Shown here: one piece after another, positions 7,786 to 17,160 of the stretch | Numbering within the stretch: position 1 is the stretch's first letter | Layout: the number at the start of each line of letters is the position of its first letter | Source: Stenotrophomonas maltophilia | GTDB taxonomy: Bacteria; Pseudomonadota; Gammaproteobacteria; Xanthomonadales; Xanthomonadaceae | Direction of reading: 5' to 3' | Assembly: GCF_003205835.1 (NCBI RefSeq) | Contig: NZ_CP029773.1 | Coordinates: 1,024,501-1,088,500 of the forward strand | DNA: 64,000 nucleotides | Translations under genes and position numbers: made by a program | Notes under the pieces: model-generated | Databases searched by the model: none | Seen by the model: only the letters and a program-made list of their open reading frames with translations | What the model was told of the DNA's origin: nothing

Positions 7786-8685
7786 CTACGCCTTGCTGCC
7801 CTGGAACAGATGCGCAACGGCGTAGTCGATGAACACCCGCAGGCGTGCACTGGGATGGCGCCCACCGGGCCATAGCAACGAGAACTGCCCCTGGTGCGTG
7901 GGCAGCGCGGGCAGTACCCGTTGCAGGCGGCCATCGGCCAGCGCATCGGCCGCGAGGAAGTCCGGCATCCAGGCCAGGCCCATGCAACCGATCGCAGCGG
8001 CCAGCACGGCTTCCATGTTGTTGCAGGTCATTGCCGTGGGAAGCCGCGCGCCGGCATCGCCTTCGATGCCCGGCAGCTGCCACGGATGCAGCTTTCCGGT
8101 GGTGGGGTAACGGAAGCGCAGCGCGGTATGCAGGCGCAGCTCGCTCACATCACCGGGCGTGCCGTGCGCCTGCAGATAGCCCGGCGCCGCACAGAGGATG
8201 AAACGGAAGCCGCCCAGCCGCCGTGCGGTGAGGCTGGAATCGGCCAGTTCACCGCTGCGTATCACTGCATCCAGGCCTTCGCTGACCACATCAACGATGC
8301 GGTCGTTGAAGTCCAGTTCCAGCTGCACCTGCGGGTAGCGCTGCTGGAACCCGGGCAGTACCGGCAAGAGGAAGCGGTAGCCGATGGTGGGCAGGCCGAT
8401 ACGCAGCAGTCCACTGGGTGCGTGCTGGCGCTGTGCCAGGTCCGCCTGTGCTTCGGAAAGCTCGTCCAGCGCACGCCGGCAGCGCTGCAGCAGCAGTTCG
8501 CCTTCGTCGGTGAGGTGCACGCGGCGGGTGGTGCGCTGGAACAGGCGGGTGCCGAGTTCCTGTTCAAGGCGGGCGATGCGCTTGCCGACCGCCGACGCGG
8601 AGAGGCCGAGCACGCGGGCGGCACCGACGATGCTGCCCGCCTCCGCGGTGCGGACAAAGGCGAGCAGGGCAGAGATGGAGTCCAT
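7786..8685 (-). CDS. LysR-family transcriptional regulator, divergent from an MFS exporter
   Basis: The product is 299 residues. The HTH is MDSISALLAFVRTAEAG followed by SASAVGKRIARLEQELG, and the effector domain begins near SGLLRIGLPTIGYRFLLP. This matches the DhcR/YafC-like LysR subgroup with the RTTRRVHLTDEGE wing. I start at the ATG at 8683-8685; ATGs at 8694 and 8721 would add a short unconserved leader. It is divergent from the MFS exporter at 8793 across about 107 bp, so regulation of that exporter is the likely role. Confidence 0.85.
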   Translation of the reverse strand: MDSISALLAFVRTAEAGSIVGAARVLGLSASAVGKRIARLEQELGTRLFQRTTRRVHLTDEGELLLQRCRRALDELSEAQADLAQRQHAPSGLLRIGLPTIGYRFLLPVLPGFQQRYPQVQLELDFNDRIVDVVSEGLDAVIRSGELADSSLTARRLGGFRFILCAAPGYLQAHGTPGDVSELRLHTALRFRYPTTGKLHPWQLPGIEGDAGARLPTAMTCNNMEAVLAAAIGCMGLAWMPDFLAADALADGRLQRVLPALPTHQGQFSLLWPGGRHPSARLRVFIDYAVAHLFQGSKA

Positions 8686-8792
8686 GCGGGGCATGATTGC
8701 GGAACATCTGGCCGTAATCAACGTCCATCGAGCCTGTTTTTCAGGAATAGCGTCCTGTCCATCATCAATGCCCCTGATGGATGGAGGCCCGC

Positions 8793-10310
8793 ATGGCCCC
8801 GGTTTCGATGCTTCCCGTACCTTCCCACACGCAGCAGCGCTGGACGCTGCTTGCCGTCTGCCTGGCCGCGCTGGCGTTGCCGTTGTCCTTCTCGGCCGGT
8901 GCGGTGGCGGTGCCGGCGCTGGCCCGTTCCGCGGCGTCGTCGCCGACCGCGCTGGCGTGGGTGACCAACGCGTTCATGCTCACCTTCGGCAGCCTGCTGC
9001 TTGCTGCCGGTGGCCTGGCCGACCGCTATGGCCGACGACGGTTGTTCCTGCTGGGCACGGCAGGCTTCACCGTCGCCACGATCGTCGTCTGCCTCGCGCC
9101 CACGCTGCTGTGGCTGGATCTGGCGCGCGGGCTGCAGGGCGTTGCCGCTGCAGCGGCGTTGGCATCCGGCACCGCCGCGCTGGCGCATGGCTGGCAGGGG
9201 CCGGTGCGTGCCCGTGTGTTCGCCCTGCTGGGCACCACGTTCGGTGCAGGGTTGGCACTGGGGCCGCTGCTCGCGGGCCTGCTGCTGCAGGCTCTGGGAT
9301 GGCGCAGTGTGTTCGCCGCGGGCGGTGTACTGACGCTGGCGGCGTTCGCCGTGGGCGCGCGCGCGTTGTCCGAAAGCCATGGCGAACGCGGGCGGCTGGA
9401 TGTTGGCGGCATGCTGGGCTTCAGCCTGATGCTGGCGGCGTTGACCCTGGCCCTGTTGTGGCTGGGTGAATTCGGCCTGCATGCCATGCGCGTGCAACTG
9501 GCGCTGCTGGCGACGCTGTTGCTGGGCGGGGTATTCATCTGCATCGAACGGCTGCACCGCTCACCGTTGCTGGACCTCTCGCTGTTCTCGCAACCGGCGT
9601 TCCTCGGTGTCCAGCTGCTGCCGGTCGCAACCTGCTTCGGCTACGTGGTGCTGCTGGTGGTACTGCCGCTGCAGTTGCTGGGCGTGCATGCACAGAGCAC
9701 GACATTGGTCGGGCTGCAGATGCTGGCCTTGTCTGCGCCGATGCTGGTGCTGCCGATGCTGGCCGCGCGCTGGGCGGAGCGCGTCGGAAGTGCGCGGCTG
9801 TGCACGCTGGGCCTGCTGGTCTGTGCGTCTGGCCTGTACCTGTTGTCGCGCCATGCATCGCATCCGTCGCCCTCGCAGTGGGTGCCGTTGCTGATGCTGG
9901 TCGGTGCAGGAACGGCCTTGCCGTGGGGCCTGATGGATGGGCTGTCGGTCAGCGTGGTGCCGGTACAGCGTGCGGGCATGGCCGCCGGCATCTTCGGAAC
10001 CGTGCGGGTGGCCGGTGAGGGCATCGCATTGGCCGCAGTCACTGCCTTGCTTGCGCTGCTGATCGGCCACCAGCTGCAGGGAGCATCGCCCGCATCGTTG
10101 GCGCGCGCCGGTGCCTATCTGGCCACGGGGGCGCAGGAACAGGCGCAGGCACTGCTTCCGGCGATGAGCAGCGCACAACTGCAGCAGGCCAGTGCCGAGG
10201 CGCTGGCGATACTGCTGCGTGTCCTGGCGCTGCTGACCGCCGCATGCGCTGTGCTGTTGCACCTGCTGCTGCGGCGGCCCAGGTTGGCTGTGATCAGAAC
10301 CGAGGGCTGA
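8793..10310 (+). CDS. MFS multidrug exporter, EmrB/QacA (DHA2) type
   Basis: The 505-residue inner-membrane protein has about 14 predicted hydrophobic helices. Motif A is visible in the loop after helix 2 (GGLADRYGRRRLFLLG), motif B-like arginine in DLARGLQGVAAAAALASG, and the antiporter motif C in LLGTTFGAGLALGPLLAG. These mark a proton-driven drug exporter of the DHA2 group. I use the ATG at 8793 (MAPVSMLP) because GGAGG lies five bases upstream; 8781 is an alternative in-frame start. No membrane-fusion partner is adjacent, so it probably acts alone. The divergent LysR gene is the probable regulator. Confidence 0.85.
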   Translation: MAPVSMLPVPSHTQQRWTLLAVCLAALALPLSFSAGAVAVPALARSAASSPTALAWVTNAFMLTFGSLLLAAGGLADRYGRRRLFLLGTAGFTVATIVVCLAPTLLWLDLARGLQGVAAAAALASGTAALAHGWQGPVRARVFALLGTTFGAGLALGPLLAGLLLQALGWRSVFAAGGVLTLAAFAVGARALSESHGERGRLDVGGMLGFSLMLAALTLALLWLGEFGLHAMRVQLALLATLLLGGVFICIERLHRSPLLDLSLFSQPAFLGVQLLPVATCFGYVVLLVVLPLQLLGVHAQSTTLVGLQMLALSAPMLVLPMLAARWAERVGSARLCTLGLLVCASGLYLLSRHASHPSPSQWVPLLMLVGAGTALPWGLMDGLSVSVVPVQRAGMAAGIFGTVRVAGEGIALAAVTALLALLIGHQLQGASPASLARAGAYLATGAQEQAQALLPAMSSAQLQQASAEALAILLRVLALLTAACAVLLHLLLRRPRLAVIRTEG

Positions 10311-10407
10311 AGGCGTCGGTCACCCCGCGCGGGCAGCAGGGGGTGTGTCGGTTGCCAGCTGGTTTTCCTTTCCTGCGGGGGCTGCGCATTGGCTCGAAGG
10401 CCGTTGC

Positions 10408-11793
10408 TCAGGGCAGGCCGTCCGTCGCGCCGCGGATGCTCATCCAGGCGCCGCCGCCGGGGGCGCTGCCGGCGCGGACACGGAAGCCGTGCAGGCCGGC
10501 AATGGCGGCTACGATCGACAGGCCCAGGCCGAATCCAGGTCCCTGGCCGGCGCTGCTGCTGCCGCGGAAGAAGCGCTGGTAGATCAGCGAGCGGTCCTGC
10601 GGTGGGATGCCCGGCCCGTTGTCGATCACATCGATCCTGGGAACGCCTTGATCGTCCACTGCGCGCAGCAGGATGTGGCCCTGCGCCGGCGTGAACTGCA
10701 GGGCATTGGACAGCAGGTTGGCCAGCGCTTCGAACAGCAGCTCGCGGTCGCCACGCAGCGGGCCCACCTTCGGATCCACCTGCAGCTCCAGCAACTGTTG
10801 CTTTTCTTCGGCCAGGGGCAGGTAGAACTGGTGAAGTTCCTGCAGCAGCTCGGAGACGTCCACCGCGTCGAAGGCCGAACGCCGCTGGTGGCTCTCCAGT
10901 TCCGACACCCGCAGCAGCGCGGCGAAGCGCGCCATCAGCATGTCAGTCTCGGCCAGCGCCTTGTCCAGTGGATCGGCGTGCGGGTCCCGTTCGTCCAGGC
11001 CCACGCGCATGCGGTACAGGTGGGCACGCAGGCGGGTCAGCGGGGTGCGCAGATCGTGGGCGATGCTGTCGCACACGCCTTTGACCTCGGTCATCAACTG
11101 TTCGATGCGTTCCAGCATGGCATTGACGATGCTCGACAGCCGATCGATCTCGTCGCGACGGCTGGAGACCGGCAGGCGCTGGCCGAGGTCGCCGGCAACA
11201 ATTCGATTGGTGGCCGCTTCGATCTGCTGGATACGTTTCAACGGGCGCCGACGCAGCAGATGCCAGCCCACCAGGCCGGGAATGACGGTCAGCGACACGC
11301 CCCACAGCAGTGCATCGAGGATGATGCTGTTGACCGCCATGAGCTTGCCATTCTGGCGTACGAATACCAGCGTGCGGCCATCGCGGGTCACCACGCCGAG
11401 CGCACTGCCACCGTTGTCGTGGCGGCCATCGGCCAGCGTCCAACCCTCGACCGGATGCGAGCTGCCATCCAGCGGCAATCCCTCGGGGATGGCGGTCAGC
11501 GGGCCCGCCATCGGCATGCCGGCCTTGTCGAACAATCCATAGGTATAGACCTGGTGCAGATCGAAGCGCTGGCTGTCGCGCAACGCTTCATCCAGTGCCG
11601 GGCCGTCGAAGCTCATGAACAGGTGCGCGCGCTGCTGCAGGCCCGATTCGGTCAGGTCACTCAGGTAATCCGAGATGCGCCAGTACATCACGCCCAGCAG
11701 CAGGCTCGACCACGCCACGAACAGGATGCAGTACAGGCCCAGCAGTCTGCTGCTGGAGGAGCGCCAGTGGTCAGGATTGCGCGTCGAAGACAT
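10408..11793 (-). CDS. Two-component sensor histidine kinase
   Basis: The 461-residue protein has an N-terminal membrane helix (about 18-37), a periplasmic loop, a second helix (about 160-180), a HAMP linker (180-232) and a HisKA domain with the phospho-accepting H246 in SIAHDLRTPLTRLRAHL. The HATPase domain carries NLLSNALQFTP, DNGPGIPP and GFGLGLSI boxes. It autophosphorylates and passes phosphate to the response regulator encoded just upstream. The start at 11793 overlaps the regulator's end by 23 bases and has GGAA nearby. The pair is divergent from an RND pump, as in SmeSyRy-SmeYZ of S. maltophilia, but I cannot confirm that identity from sequence alone. Confidence 0.88.
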   Translation of the reverse strand: MSSTRNPDHWRSSSSRLLGLYCILFVAWSSLLLGVMYWRISDYLSDLTESGLQQRAHLFMSFDGPALDEALRDSQRFDLHQVYTYGLFDKAGMPMAGPLTAIPEGLPLDGSSHPVEGWTLADGRHDNGGSALGVVTRDGRTLVFVRQNGKLMAVNSIILDALLWGVSLTVIPGLVGWHLLRRRPLKRIQQIEAATNRIVAGDLGQRLPVSSRRDEIDRLSSIVNAMLERIEQLMTEVKGVCDSIAHDLRTPLTRLRAHLYRMRVGLDERDPHADPLDKALAETDMLMARFAALLRVSELESHQRRSAFDAVDVSELLQELHQFYLPLAEEKQQLLELQVDPKVGPLRGDRELLFEALANLLSNALQFTPAQGHILLRAVDDQGVPRIDVIDNGPGIPPQDRSLIYQRFFRGSSSAGQGPGFGLGLSIVAAIAGLHGFRVRAGSAPGGGAWMSIRGATDGLP

Positions 11794-12448
11794 AGCCGGT
11801 TCCACGGACGGTCATGATCGGCTGGGGCCGGCCGGGTTGTTCGATGCGTTTGCGCACGCGACCGATATGCACGTCGATCAGGTTGGTGCCCGGATCGAAG
11901 TGGTAGCCCCAGACTTCCTGGAACAGCATGCTGCGGGTGACCACCTGGCCGGCATTGCGGACCAGGAATTCGAGCAGCTTGAACTCTGTGGGCAGCAGTG
12001 CAATCTCGTGGCCACCGCGTCGCGCCGAACGGGTCATCAGGTCCAGTTCCAGGTCGCCGGCACGCAGTACGTTGTCGATGGCCGGGGCCTGGCGCCGGAT
12101 CAGCACTTCCACGCGTGCGGCCATCTCGTCCGAAGCGAAGGGCTTGGTCAGGTAGTCATCGCCGCCGGCGCGCAGGCCGCGCACGCGCTCATCCACGTCA
12201 GACAGTGCGCTGATCATCAGCACCGGCGTGGTGATGCCTTCACGGCGCAACGTGGTGACCAGGGCCAGCCCGTCGATGCCGGGCAGCATGCGGTCCAGGG
12301 TGATCACCGCGTAGTCGCCTGCACGTGCCAGCGCCAGGCCGTCGCTGCCGTCGCTGGCCAGGTCCACGTCGAAGCCATGGCTGCGCAGTTCGGTGGCGAT
12401 CTCCTCGGCGGTGACAAGATCGTCCTCGATGGTGAGTACGCGCGGCAT
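11771..12448 (-). CDS. Two-component response regulator, OmpR/PhoB family
   Basis: The 225-residue protein has a receiver domain with acidic pocket D9-D10, phosphorylation site D52 (ITLDRMLPG) and K100 (DDYLTKPF). A C-terminal winged helix follows, with LLPTEFKLLEFLVRNAG and the VRGTGYVF wing. The start at 12446-12448 (MPRVLTIEDD) gives the canonical length; the longer reading adds an unconserved leader. It is cotranscribed with the kinase and divergent from the RND operon at 12601. It probably activates or represses that operon through sites in the shared 152-bp spacer. Confidence 0.9.
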   Translation of the reverse strand: MPRVLTIEDDLVTAEEIATELRSHGFDVDLASDGSDGLALARAGDYAVITLDRMLPGIDGLALVTTLRREGITTPVLMISALSDVDERVRGLRAGGDDYLTKPFASDEMAARVEVLIRRQAPAIDNVLRAGDLELDLMTRSARRGGHEIALLPTEFKLLEFLVRNAGQVVTRSMLFQEVWGYHFDPGTNLIDVHIGRVRKRIEQPGRPQPIMTVRGTGYVFDAQS

Positions 12449-12505
12449 GGGCCAGTGTGCAGAGTGGGACAGGGGCATCCTCGCAATCGTGGGCAGCGAC
12501 TGCAA

Positions 12506-12521
12506 ATGAAAAATGTTTCAT
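12506..12521. promoter_or_regulatory. A/T-rich inverted repeat between the two-component system and RND operon
   Basis: ATGAAAAATGTTTCAT forms an inverted repeat (ATGAAA/TTTCAT) in an unusually A/T-rich patch of the divergent spacer. It is a candidate response-regulator site. A TATATT hexamer at 12556-12561 is a possible -10 box for the pump operon. Confidence 0.4.
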
Positions 12522-12600
12522 GCGCCATTTAGCAGGATCGTGCCGCCACGTCTTCTATATTCGGCGCCGAACGCTCCCCCACGCGTGGAACCTGCAGCCG

Positions 12601-13779
12601 ATGATCCTTCCGAACCCCTCCCGTCCGTACCGTGCCTGGCGGTTGCCGCGAACCGCGGCCCTGCCGCTGCTGGCGCTTGCCCTGGTGGGGCTGCTCAGCG
12701 CCTGCGGCAAGGACGCCCCCAAGCCCGGCGCGACGACGCCTGAGGTGACGGTACTGACCCTGCGCAGCCAGCCGCTGGCACTGCAGCAGGAACTGCCTGG
12801 GCGCAGCGTCGCCTCGCAGGAATCGGACGTGCGCCCGCAGGTGGATGGCGTGCTGGTGAAGCGGTTGTTCGAGCAGGGCCAGTGGGTGAAGGCCGGGCAG
12901 CCGTTGTTCCAGATCGAGCCCGCGCTGTACCAGGCCGCGCTGAACGAGGCGCAGGCCAACCTGAAGACGGCCGAGGCCGCTGCGGTGACCGCGCGCCTGC
13001 GCGCGCAGCGCATGCAGGCGCTGGGCAAGGACCAGCTGGCCGCGCGCCAGGACGTGGATGATGCGATCGCCGGCAACCAGCAGGCCGCCGCCGCCGCGCA
13101 GGCCGCACAGGCCGCACGTGACACGGCCAGCACGCGGCTGGGGTTTGCCACGGTGACCTCGCCGATTGCCGGGCGCATCGGCCGCGCGCTGTTCACGCCG
13201 GGGGCGCTGGTCACCTCCGGCCAGGCCGAACCGCTGGCACGGGTGCAGCAGATGGACCCGATGAACGTGGACATCACCCAGTCCAGCAATGAGTACCTGG
13301 CACTGCGCCGCGCCATCGCCGACGGTGGCGTGCAGGTCGATACAGCACCAGTGCGGCTGCGCCTGTCCGATGGCACCGACTACCCGCTGCCCGGCACGCT
13401 GGAATTTGCCGACGTGGACGTGCAGCAGGAAACCGGCAGCATCACCCTGCGTGCGCGCTTCCCCAACCCGGATGGGCAGCTGCTGCCGGGCATGTACGTG
13501 CGCGCGCTGGTGGGGCAGGGTACCCGCCAGCAGGCACTGCTGGTGCCACAGGCCGCGGTCGATCGCAGCCCCAAGGGCGAGGCACAGGCGTGGCTGGTGG
13601 ACAAGGACGGCAAGGCGCGGCTGCGCCTGTTCCGCACCGCGCGTGCGGTGGGCGACCAGTGGCTGGTGCTCGATGGCCTGGCCGCCGGTGAACAGGTGGT
13701 GGTGGCCGGCGCGCAGGGCCTGGCCGATGGCATGACGGTACGGGTGAAGCCTGCGCCGGCACCGGCCGGGAAGGACTGA
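12601..13779 (+). CDS. RND efflux periplasmic adaptor (membrane fusion protein), lipoprotein
   Basis: The 392-residue adaptor has a lipoprotein signal ending in LVGLLSAC, with C35 as the lipidation site. The lipoyl half motif DVRPQVDGVLVKRLFEQGQWV is followed by an alpha hairpin rich in Ala/Gln (about 105-180) and the second lipoyl half RLGFATVTSPIAGRIGR. The C-terminal beta-barrel contains LPGMYVRALV. It belongs to the MexA/AcrA family, linking the inner-membrane pump encoded 4 bp downstream to an outer-membrane channel. No channel gene is present here, so a TolC-like protein encoded elsewhere is needed. Gene order resembles smeYZ, but assignment to a named Sme pump is not secure. Confidence 0.88.
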   Translation: MILPNPSRPYRAWRLPRTAALPLLALALVGLLSACGKDAPKPGATTPEVTVLTLRSQPLALQQELPGRSVASQESDVRPQVDGVLVKRLFEQGQWVKAGQPLFQIEPALYQAALNEAQANLKTAEAAAVTARLRAQRMQALGKDQLAARQDVDDAIAGNQQAAAAAQAAQAARDTASTRLGFATVTSPIAGRIGRALFTPGALVTSGQAEPLARVQQMDPMNVDITQSSNEYLALRRAIADGGVQVDTAPVRLRLSDGTDYPLPGTLEFADVDVQQETGSITLRARFPNPDGQLLPGMYVRALVGQGTRQQALLVPQAAVDRSPKGEAQAWLVDKDGKARLRLFRTARAVGDQWLVLDGLAAGEQVVVAGAQGLADGMTVRVKPAPAPAGKD

Positions 13780-13783
13780 GCAG

Positions 13784-16700
13784 ATGCTGCCGCGTTTCTT
13801 CATCCATCGCCCGGTATTCGCCTGGGTCCTGGCGATCTGCATCATGGCCTTCGGCACCATCGCGGTGACCCAGCTGCCGGTGGAGCAGTACCCGGACATC
13901 GCGCCGCCGCAGGTCAACATCACCGCGAACTACACGGGCGCCTCGGCGCAGACGGTGGAAGACAGCGTCACCCAGGTGATCGAACAGCAGATCAAGGGCA
14001 TCGATCACCTGTTGTATTTCTCGTCGACCAGTTCGTCATCGGGGCAGGCACGCATCACGGTCACCTTCGACCAGAGCGCCAACCCGGATATCGCCCAGGT
14101 GCAGGTGCAGAACAGCGTCAACCAGGCCATCAACCGGCTGCCGCAGGAAGTGCAGCAGCAGGGCGTGACGGTCGCCAAGTCGCAGGGCGATTCGCTGATG
14201 GTGGTCTCGTTGTACGACACCAGCCGGCGCATGGAGCGCGTGGACGTCTCCGATTTCCTGGTCAGCAACGTACAGGACCCGATCAGCCGCATTCCCGGTG
14301 TCGGCGAGATCAACGTGTTCGGCTCGGCTTACGCAATGCGCGTGTGGCTGGACCCGCACAAGCTGCGCGCCTATGACCTGATGCCCTCGGACGTGCGCGC
14401 CGCGATCCAGGCGCAGAACACCCAGGTGACGGCGGGTGAGCTGGGCGCGATGCCGTCCGGCCCGACGCAGAGCCTCAACGCCACGGTCACCGCGCAGTCA
14501 CGCCTGCAGACCCCCGAACAGTTCCGCGCGATCATCCTGCGCACCCTGCCCAATGGCGCGGCGGTGTTGCTGGGCGACGTCGCGCGGGTCGAGATCGGCG
14601 CGGAGAACTACCAGACCAGCAGCTATCTCAACGGCTATCCGGCGGCTGGCTTCTCGGTCACCCTGGCCTCCGGTGCCAACGCATTGGCCACCGCCGATGC
14701 GGTCCGCGCGGAGGTCGAACGGCTGCGGCCGACATTCCCGCCCGGCCTGCAGGTGGCCTACCCGCGTGACAGCACACCGTTCGTGCGGGTCTCGATCGAG
14801 GGGGTCATCCATACCCTCATCGAAGCCATCGTGCTTGTGGTGGTGGTGATGTTCCTGTTCCTGCAGAACCTGCGTGCCACCTTGATCCCGGCGATCACGG
14901 TACCGGTGGTGCTGCTGGGTACCTTCGGCGTACTGGCGGTTGCCGGATTCACCATCAACACGCTGACCTTGTTCGCGATGGTGCTGGCGATCGGCCTGCT
15001 GGTCGACGATGCGATCGTGGTGGTGGAAAACGTCGAGCGCATCATCCACGACGAGCATCTGCCGCCGCGCGAAGCGACCGAAAAATCGATGGGCGAGATC
15101 ACCGGCGCGTTGATCGGTATCACCGTGGTGCTCGGTGCGGTGTTCCTACCGATGGCGCTGTTCGGTGGTTCCACCGGCATCATCTACCGGCAGTTCTCGA
15201 TCACGATTGCATCTGCCATGGCATTGTCGGCGTTGGTGGCGCTGACGCTGACCCCGGCGCTGTGCGCGACCCTGCTCAAGCCGTCTTCGGCGCAGAAGCC
15301 ACAGGGTCGTTTCTTCCGGGCGTTCAACCGGGGCGTCGAGCGCAGCCAGCTGGCCTACCAGGGAAAGCTCGGTGGCGTCGTTACCCGGCCGCGGCGCTGG
15401 ATGGCGTTCTACCTGCTGCTGGTGGTCGCCATGGTCGCGCTGTACGCACGCATGCCGACCGGTTTCCTGCCGGTGGAAGACCAGGGCCAGGTCACCTTCC
15501 AGTTCTCCACGCCGGAAGGCACGCCGATGGCACGTACCGAAGCGCTGGGCGAGCAGATCAGCCGCTACTTCATGGAGCACGAAAAGCAGAATCTGGATGT
15601 GGTGTTCGTGGTGGTCGGCCGCAACAATGCCGGCACCGGCCAGAACGCCGGGCAGGGCTTCCTCGCACTGAAACCCTGGGATGAGCGCACGGGCGACAAC
15701 ACCGCTGCGGCGATCATCACGCGAGCCAATGCCTACTTCCGCAGCTTGCCGGATGCCAAGGTCAATGTACTGGCACCGCCGGCGGTGCGTGGACTGGGCC
15801 AGTCCAGTGGCTTCGAACTGTGGCTGCAGGACACCAGCGCAGCCGGGCGCGTGGCCCTGCAGACGGCGCAGGAACAGGTGGTGCGCGCGGCCGGCGAAGA
15901 CGACGGGCTCACCTCGGTGCGCCTGAACGGCCTGGGCGACAAGGCCGAGCTGCGGCTGGACATCGACCATGCCCAGGCCAGCGCGCTGGGCTTGGCACAG
16001 GCCGACATCAATTCCACGCTGTCGGCGGCCTGGGGCGGCAGTTACATCAACGATTTCCTCGATCGTGGCCGGGTCAAGCGGGTCTACATGCAGGGCGACC
16101 AGCCCTACCGCAGCGTGCCCGACGACATCGGCCAGTGGTATGTGCGCGGTGGCAACGGCCAGATGGCGTCGTTCGCCAGTTTCGCCAGCAGCCACTGGGC
16201 ACGCGGGCCGCAGCTGCAGCAGCGTTTCAATGGCCTGCCGGCAATGCAGATCCAGGGCAGCGCCGCTGAAGGGCGCAGCTCGGGCGAAGCGATGCAGCGC
16301 ATGCAGGCGCTGGTTGCCGATCAACCCGGGTTCGACCTGCAGTGGAGTGGCCTGTCCTACCAGGAACAACTGGCCAGCAACCAGACGTTGTGGCTGTACA
16401 CCGCCTCCATTGCTTTCATCTTCCTGTGCCTGGCAGCGCTCTATGAGAGCTGGACGGTGCCGGTGGCGGTGGTGCTGGTGATCCCGCTGGGCGTGATTGG
16501 TACGGTGCTGGCGACCACCGCGGCCGGGTTCGTCAACGACATCTACTTCCAGGTCGGTCTGCTGACGACCATCGGCCTGTCGGCCAAGAACGCGATCCTG
16601 ATCGTGGAGTTTGCCGAGGCCCGCTATCGTGCCGGCAGTTCAGCGGTGGAAGCGGCCCTGCAGGGCGCACGCCTGCGACTGCGCCCGATCGTGATGACGT

Positions 16701-16885
16701 CGTTGGCCTTCGTGGCTGGTGTGATCCCGTTGGCGTTGGCGACCGGTGCAGGCGCGGTCAGCCGCCGTGAAATCGGCATGAGCGTGATCGGCGGCATGGT
16801 CTCCGGTACGGTGCTGGCGGTGGTGCTGGTGCCGTTGTTCTTCGTGCTGGTGCGCCGCCTGGGCCGGTCACGGCCGCAGGACTGA
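13784..16885 (+). CDS. RND multidrug efflux pump, inner-membrane transporter (HAE-1)
   Basis: The 1033-residue protein has the AcrB/MexB architecture: helix 1 after MLPRFFIHRPVFAWVL, two large periplasmic loops and twelve membrane helices. The proton-relay aspartates D408-D409 sit in GLLVDDAIVVVENVERI, and the relay lysine in TIGLSAKNAILIVEF of helix 10. It trades protons for drugs such as aminoglycosides, macrolides or quinolones; the spectrum is not readable. It lies 4 bp after the adaptor gene, so they are cotranscribed. The absence of a third, outer-membrane gene and the divergent two-component system match SmeYZ-type loci. Confidence 0.9.
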   Translation: MLPRFFIHRPVFAWVLAICIMAFGTIAVTQLPVEQYPDIAPPQVNITANYTGASAQTVEDSVTQVIEQQIKGIDHLLYFSSTSSSSGQARITVTFDQSANPDIAQVQVQNSVNQAINRLPQEVQQQGVTVAKSQGDSLMVVSLYDTSRRMERVDVSDFLVSNVQDPISRIPGVGEINVFGSAYAMRVWLDPHKLRAYDLMPSDVRAAIQAQNTQVTAGELGAMPSGPTQSLNATVTAQSRLQTPEQFRAIILRTLPNGAAVLLGDVARVEIGAENYQTSSYLNGYPAAGFSVTLASGANALATADAVRAEVERLRPTFPPGLQVAYPRDSTPFVRVSIEGVIHTLIEAIVLVVVVMFLFLQNLRATLIPAITVPVVLLGTFGVLAVAGFTINTLTLFAMVLAIGLLVDDAIVVVENVERIIHDEHLPPREATEKSMGEITGALIGITVVLGAVFLPMALFGGSTGIIYRQFSITIASAMALSALVALTLTPALCATLLKPSSAQKPQGRFFRAFNRGVERSQLAYQGKLGGVVTRPRRWMAFYLLLVVAMVALYARMPTGFLPVEDQGQVTFQFSTPEGTPMARTEALGEQISRYFMEHEKQNLDVVFVVVGRNNAGTGQNAGQGFLALKPWDERTGDNTAAAIITRANAYFRSLPDAKVNVLAPPAVRGLGQSSGFELWLQDTSAAGRVALQTAQEQVVRAAGEDDGLTSVRLNGLGDKAELRLDIDHAQASALGLAQADINSTLSAAWGGSYINDFLDRGRVKRVYMQGDQPYRSVPDDIGQWYVRGGNGQMASFASFASSHWARGPQLQQRFNGLPAMQIQGSAAEGRSSGEAMQRMQALVADQPGFDLQWSGLSYQEQLASNQTLWLYTASIAFIFLCLAALYESWTVPVAVVLVIPLGVIGTVLATTAAGFVNDIYFQVGLLTTIGLSAKNAILIVEFAEARYRAGSSAVEAALQGARLRLRPIVMTSLAFVAGVIPLALATGAGAVSRREIGMSVIGGMVSGTVLAVVLVPLFFVLVRRLGRSRPQD

Positions 16886-16986
16886 GGGGGGGACGCGGCT
16901 GTCATCTGGCTGCCGCAGCACCCTCACCCGTTCTTTGCCCCGGTGTCGCTAGCGTAGGTCGTCCCCGTCCCCTACGGAGACCTGCC

Positions 16987-17160
16987 ATGTGGCTGCTCGA
17001 TCATCTCTGGCCCGGCCGCAGACCCGTACCTCCCCCGGTCGCGGTCGAGCCGCAGGCGTCGCCCCGCCGGCCCTGGCTGAAACGCCCGGTGCGGGCCGGT
17101 CGCAGCGGCATGGCCCCCTGGCAGAAGGTTGCCGCACCGCCACGACGCACGCGCCACTAA
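16987..17160 (+). CDS. Small proline/arginine-rich hypothetical protein
   Basis: This 57-codon frame starts MWLLDHLWPGRRPVPPP and ends PPRRTRH, with many Pro, Arg and Ala residues. A GGAGA sequence lies seven bases upstream of the ATG, a good ribosome-binding site. It has no recognisable domain or membrane segment. Its stop overlaps the end of the convergent GFA gene by four bases. It may be a real small basic protein or a GC-driven open frame. I favour real because of the ribosome-binding site and the compact fit between neighbours. Confidence 0.4.
   Translation: MWLLDHLWPGRRPVPPPVAVEPQASPRRPWLKRPVRAGRSGMAPWQKVAAPPRRTRH

Noticed and set aside
12457..12600. N-terminal extension of the RND adaptor gene upstream of 12601
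   Set aside because: It would overlap the divergent promoter region and place the lipoprotein signal in the middle of the protein.
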